Assembly (NCBI GenBank): GCA_031256755.1
Contig: JAIRPZ010000186.1
Span: 1-5,095 of the forward strand
DNA length: 5,095 bases
Source: Planctomycetaceae bacterium
GTDB lineage: Bacteria; Planctomycetota; Planctomycetia; Pirellulales; Thermoguttaceae
Direction of reading: 5' to 3'
The notes beneath the pieces are model-generated. The model did not search any database. It worked only from the letters and a program-made list of their open reading frames with translations, and was not told the origin of the DNA. A program made the position numbers and the translations under genes. Below, piece after piece: positions 5,040-5,095 of this stretch. Numbering within the stretch: position 1 is the stretch's first letter; each line of letters starts with the position of its first letter.

Positions 5040-5095
5040 TGCACACCTTTTCAATTTCCTTTTTGTTTTCCATTCTTCAGTTTGTCAGGAAATTT

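Larger units (their letters stand above)
4868..5095. other. Non-coding right end with short repeats and a nested inverted repeat
   Basis: I see no convincing gene in these 228 bases. A 91-codon minus frame (5054 to 4779) runs back through the terminator into the pyrophosphatase gene, has arbitrary-looking composition and matches no family I know. A 14-residue minus frame (5073 to 5029, MENKKEIEKVCKPV) is too short to call. What can be seen is a tandem 11-mer and a nested stem-loop, both listed separately. The next gene lies beyond the window. Confidence 0.55.

Noticed and set aside
4779..5054. 91-residue minus-strand frame
   Set aside because: Reads through the terminator stem and into the pyrophosphatase 3' end; no start signal and no family resemblance.
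5029..5073. 14-codon minus-strand frame MENKKEIEKVCKPV
   Set aside because: Lys/Glu-rich like a real N-terminus, but it stops after 14 residues and no continuation in another frame looks coding.

Overview
The window holds three genes of a free-living bacterium in two back-to-back transcription units, flanked by non-coding ends. Base composition looks close to half G+C. None of the three starts has a purine-rich Shine-Dalgarno sequence. The membrane pyrophosphatase has motifs unlike those of ordinary bacterial enzymes. The sugar transferase resembles, from memory, those of Planctomycetota. A PVC-type bacterium (Planctomycetota, Verrucomicrobiota, Lentisphaerota) is my best guess, with low confidence and no marker gene to settle it.

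Layout, left to right. Bases 16-75 are twelve perfect copies of CTGGG, a strong G-quadruplex candidate. Bases 77-286 are non-coding, with a leftward promoter-like sequence and two weak leftward terminator candidates. Bases 287-1303 (minus) encode TsaD, the catalytic subunit for the t6A modification of tRNA. Directly upstream of it on the same strand, 1308-2066 encodes a membrane sugar-phosphate transferase that starts exopolysaccharide or other surface glycan synthesis. The two are separated by only 4 bases and are probably cotranscribed. Bases 2067-2292 form a divergent promoter region with one extended -10 promoter per direction, both containing GTGTTAAAAT. Bases 2293-4809 (plus) encode an 838-residue ion-pumping membrane pyrophosphatase, followed by a strong intrinsic terminator at 4837-4867. 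The last 228 bases carry no convincing gene but contain short tandem repeats and a nested inverted repeat.

The genes do not form one pathway. A loose, inferred link is pyrophosphate: t6A formation uses threonylcarbamoyl-AMP, whose synthesis by TsaC/TsaB-type partners releases PPi, and nucleotide-sugar synthesis upstream of the transferase also releases PPi. The pyrophosphatase would turn PPi hydrolysis into an ion gradient.

I see no defence system, CRISPR array, insertion sequence, tRNA or rRNA. The points most worth a second look are the divergent pyrophosphatase, the CTGGG array, the Asp-Asp pair in the sugar transferase, and a motif shared by the two non-coding ends.
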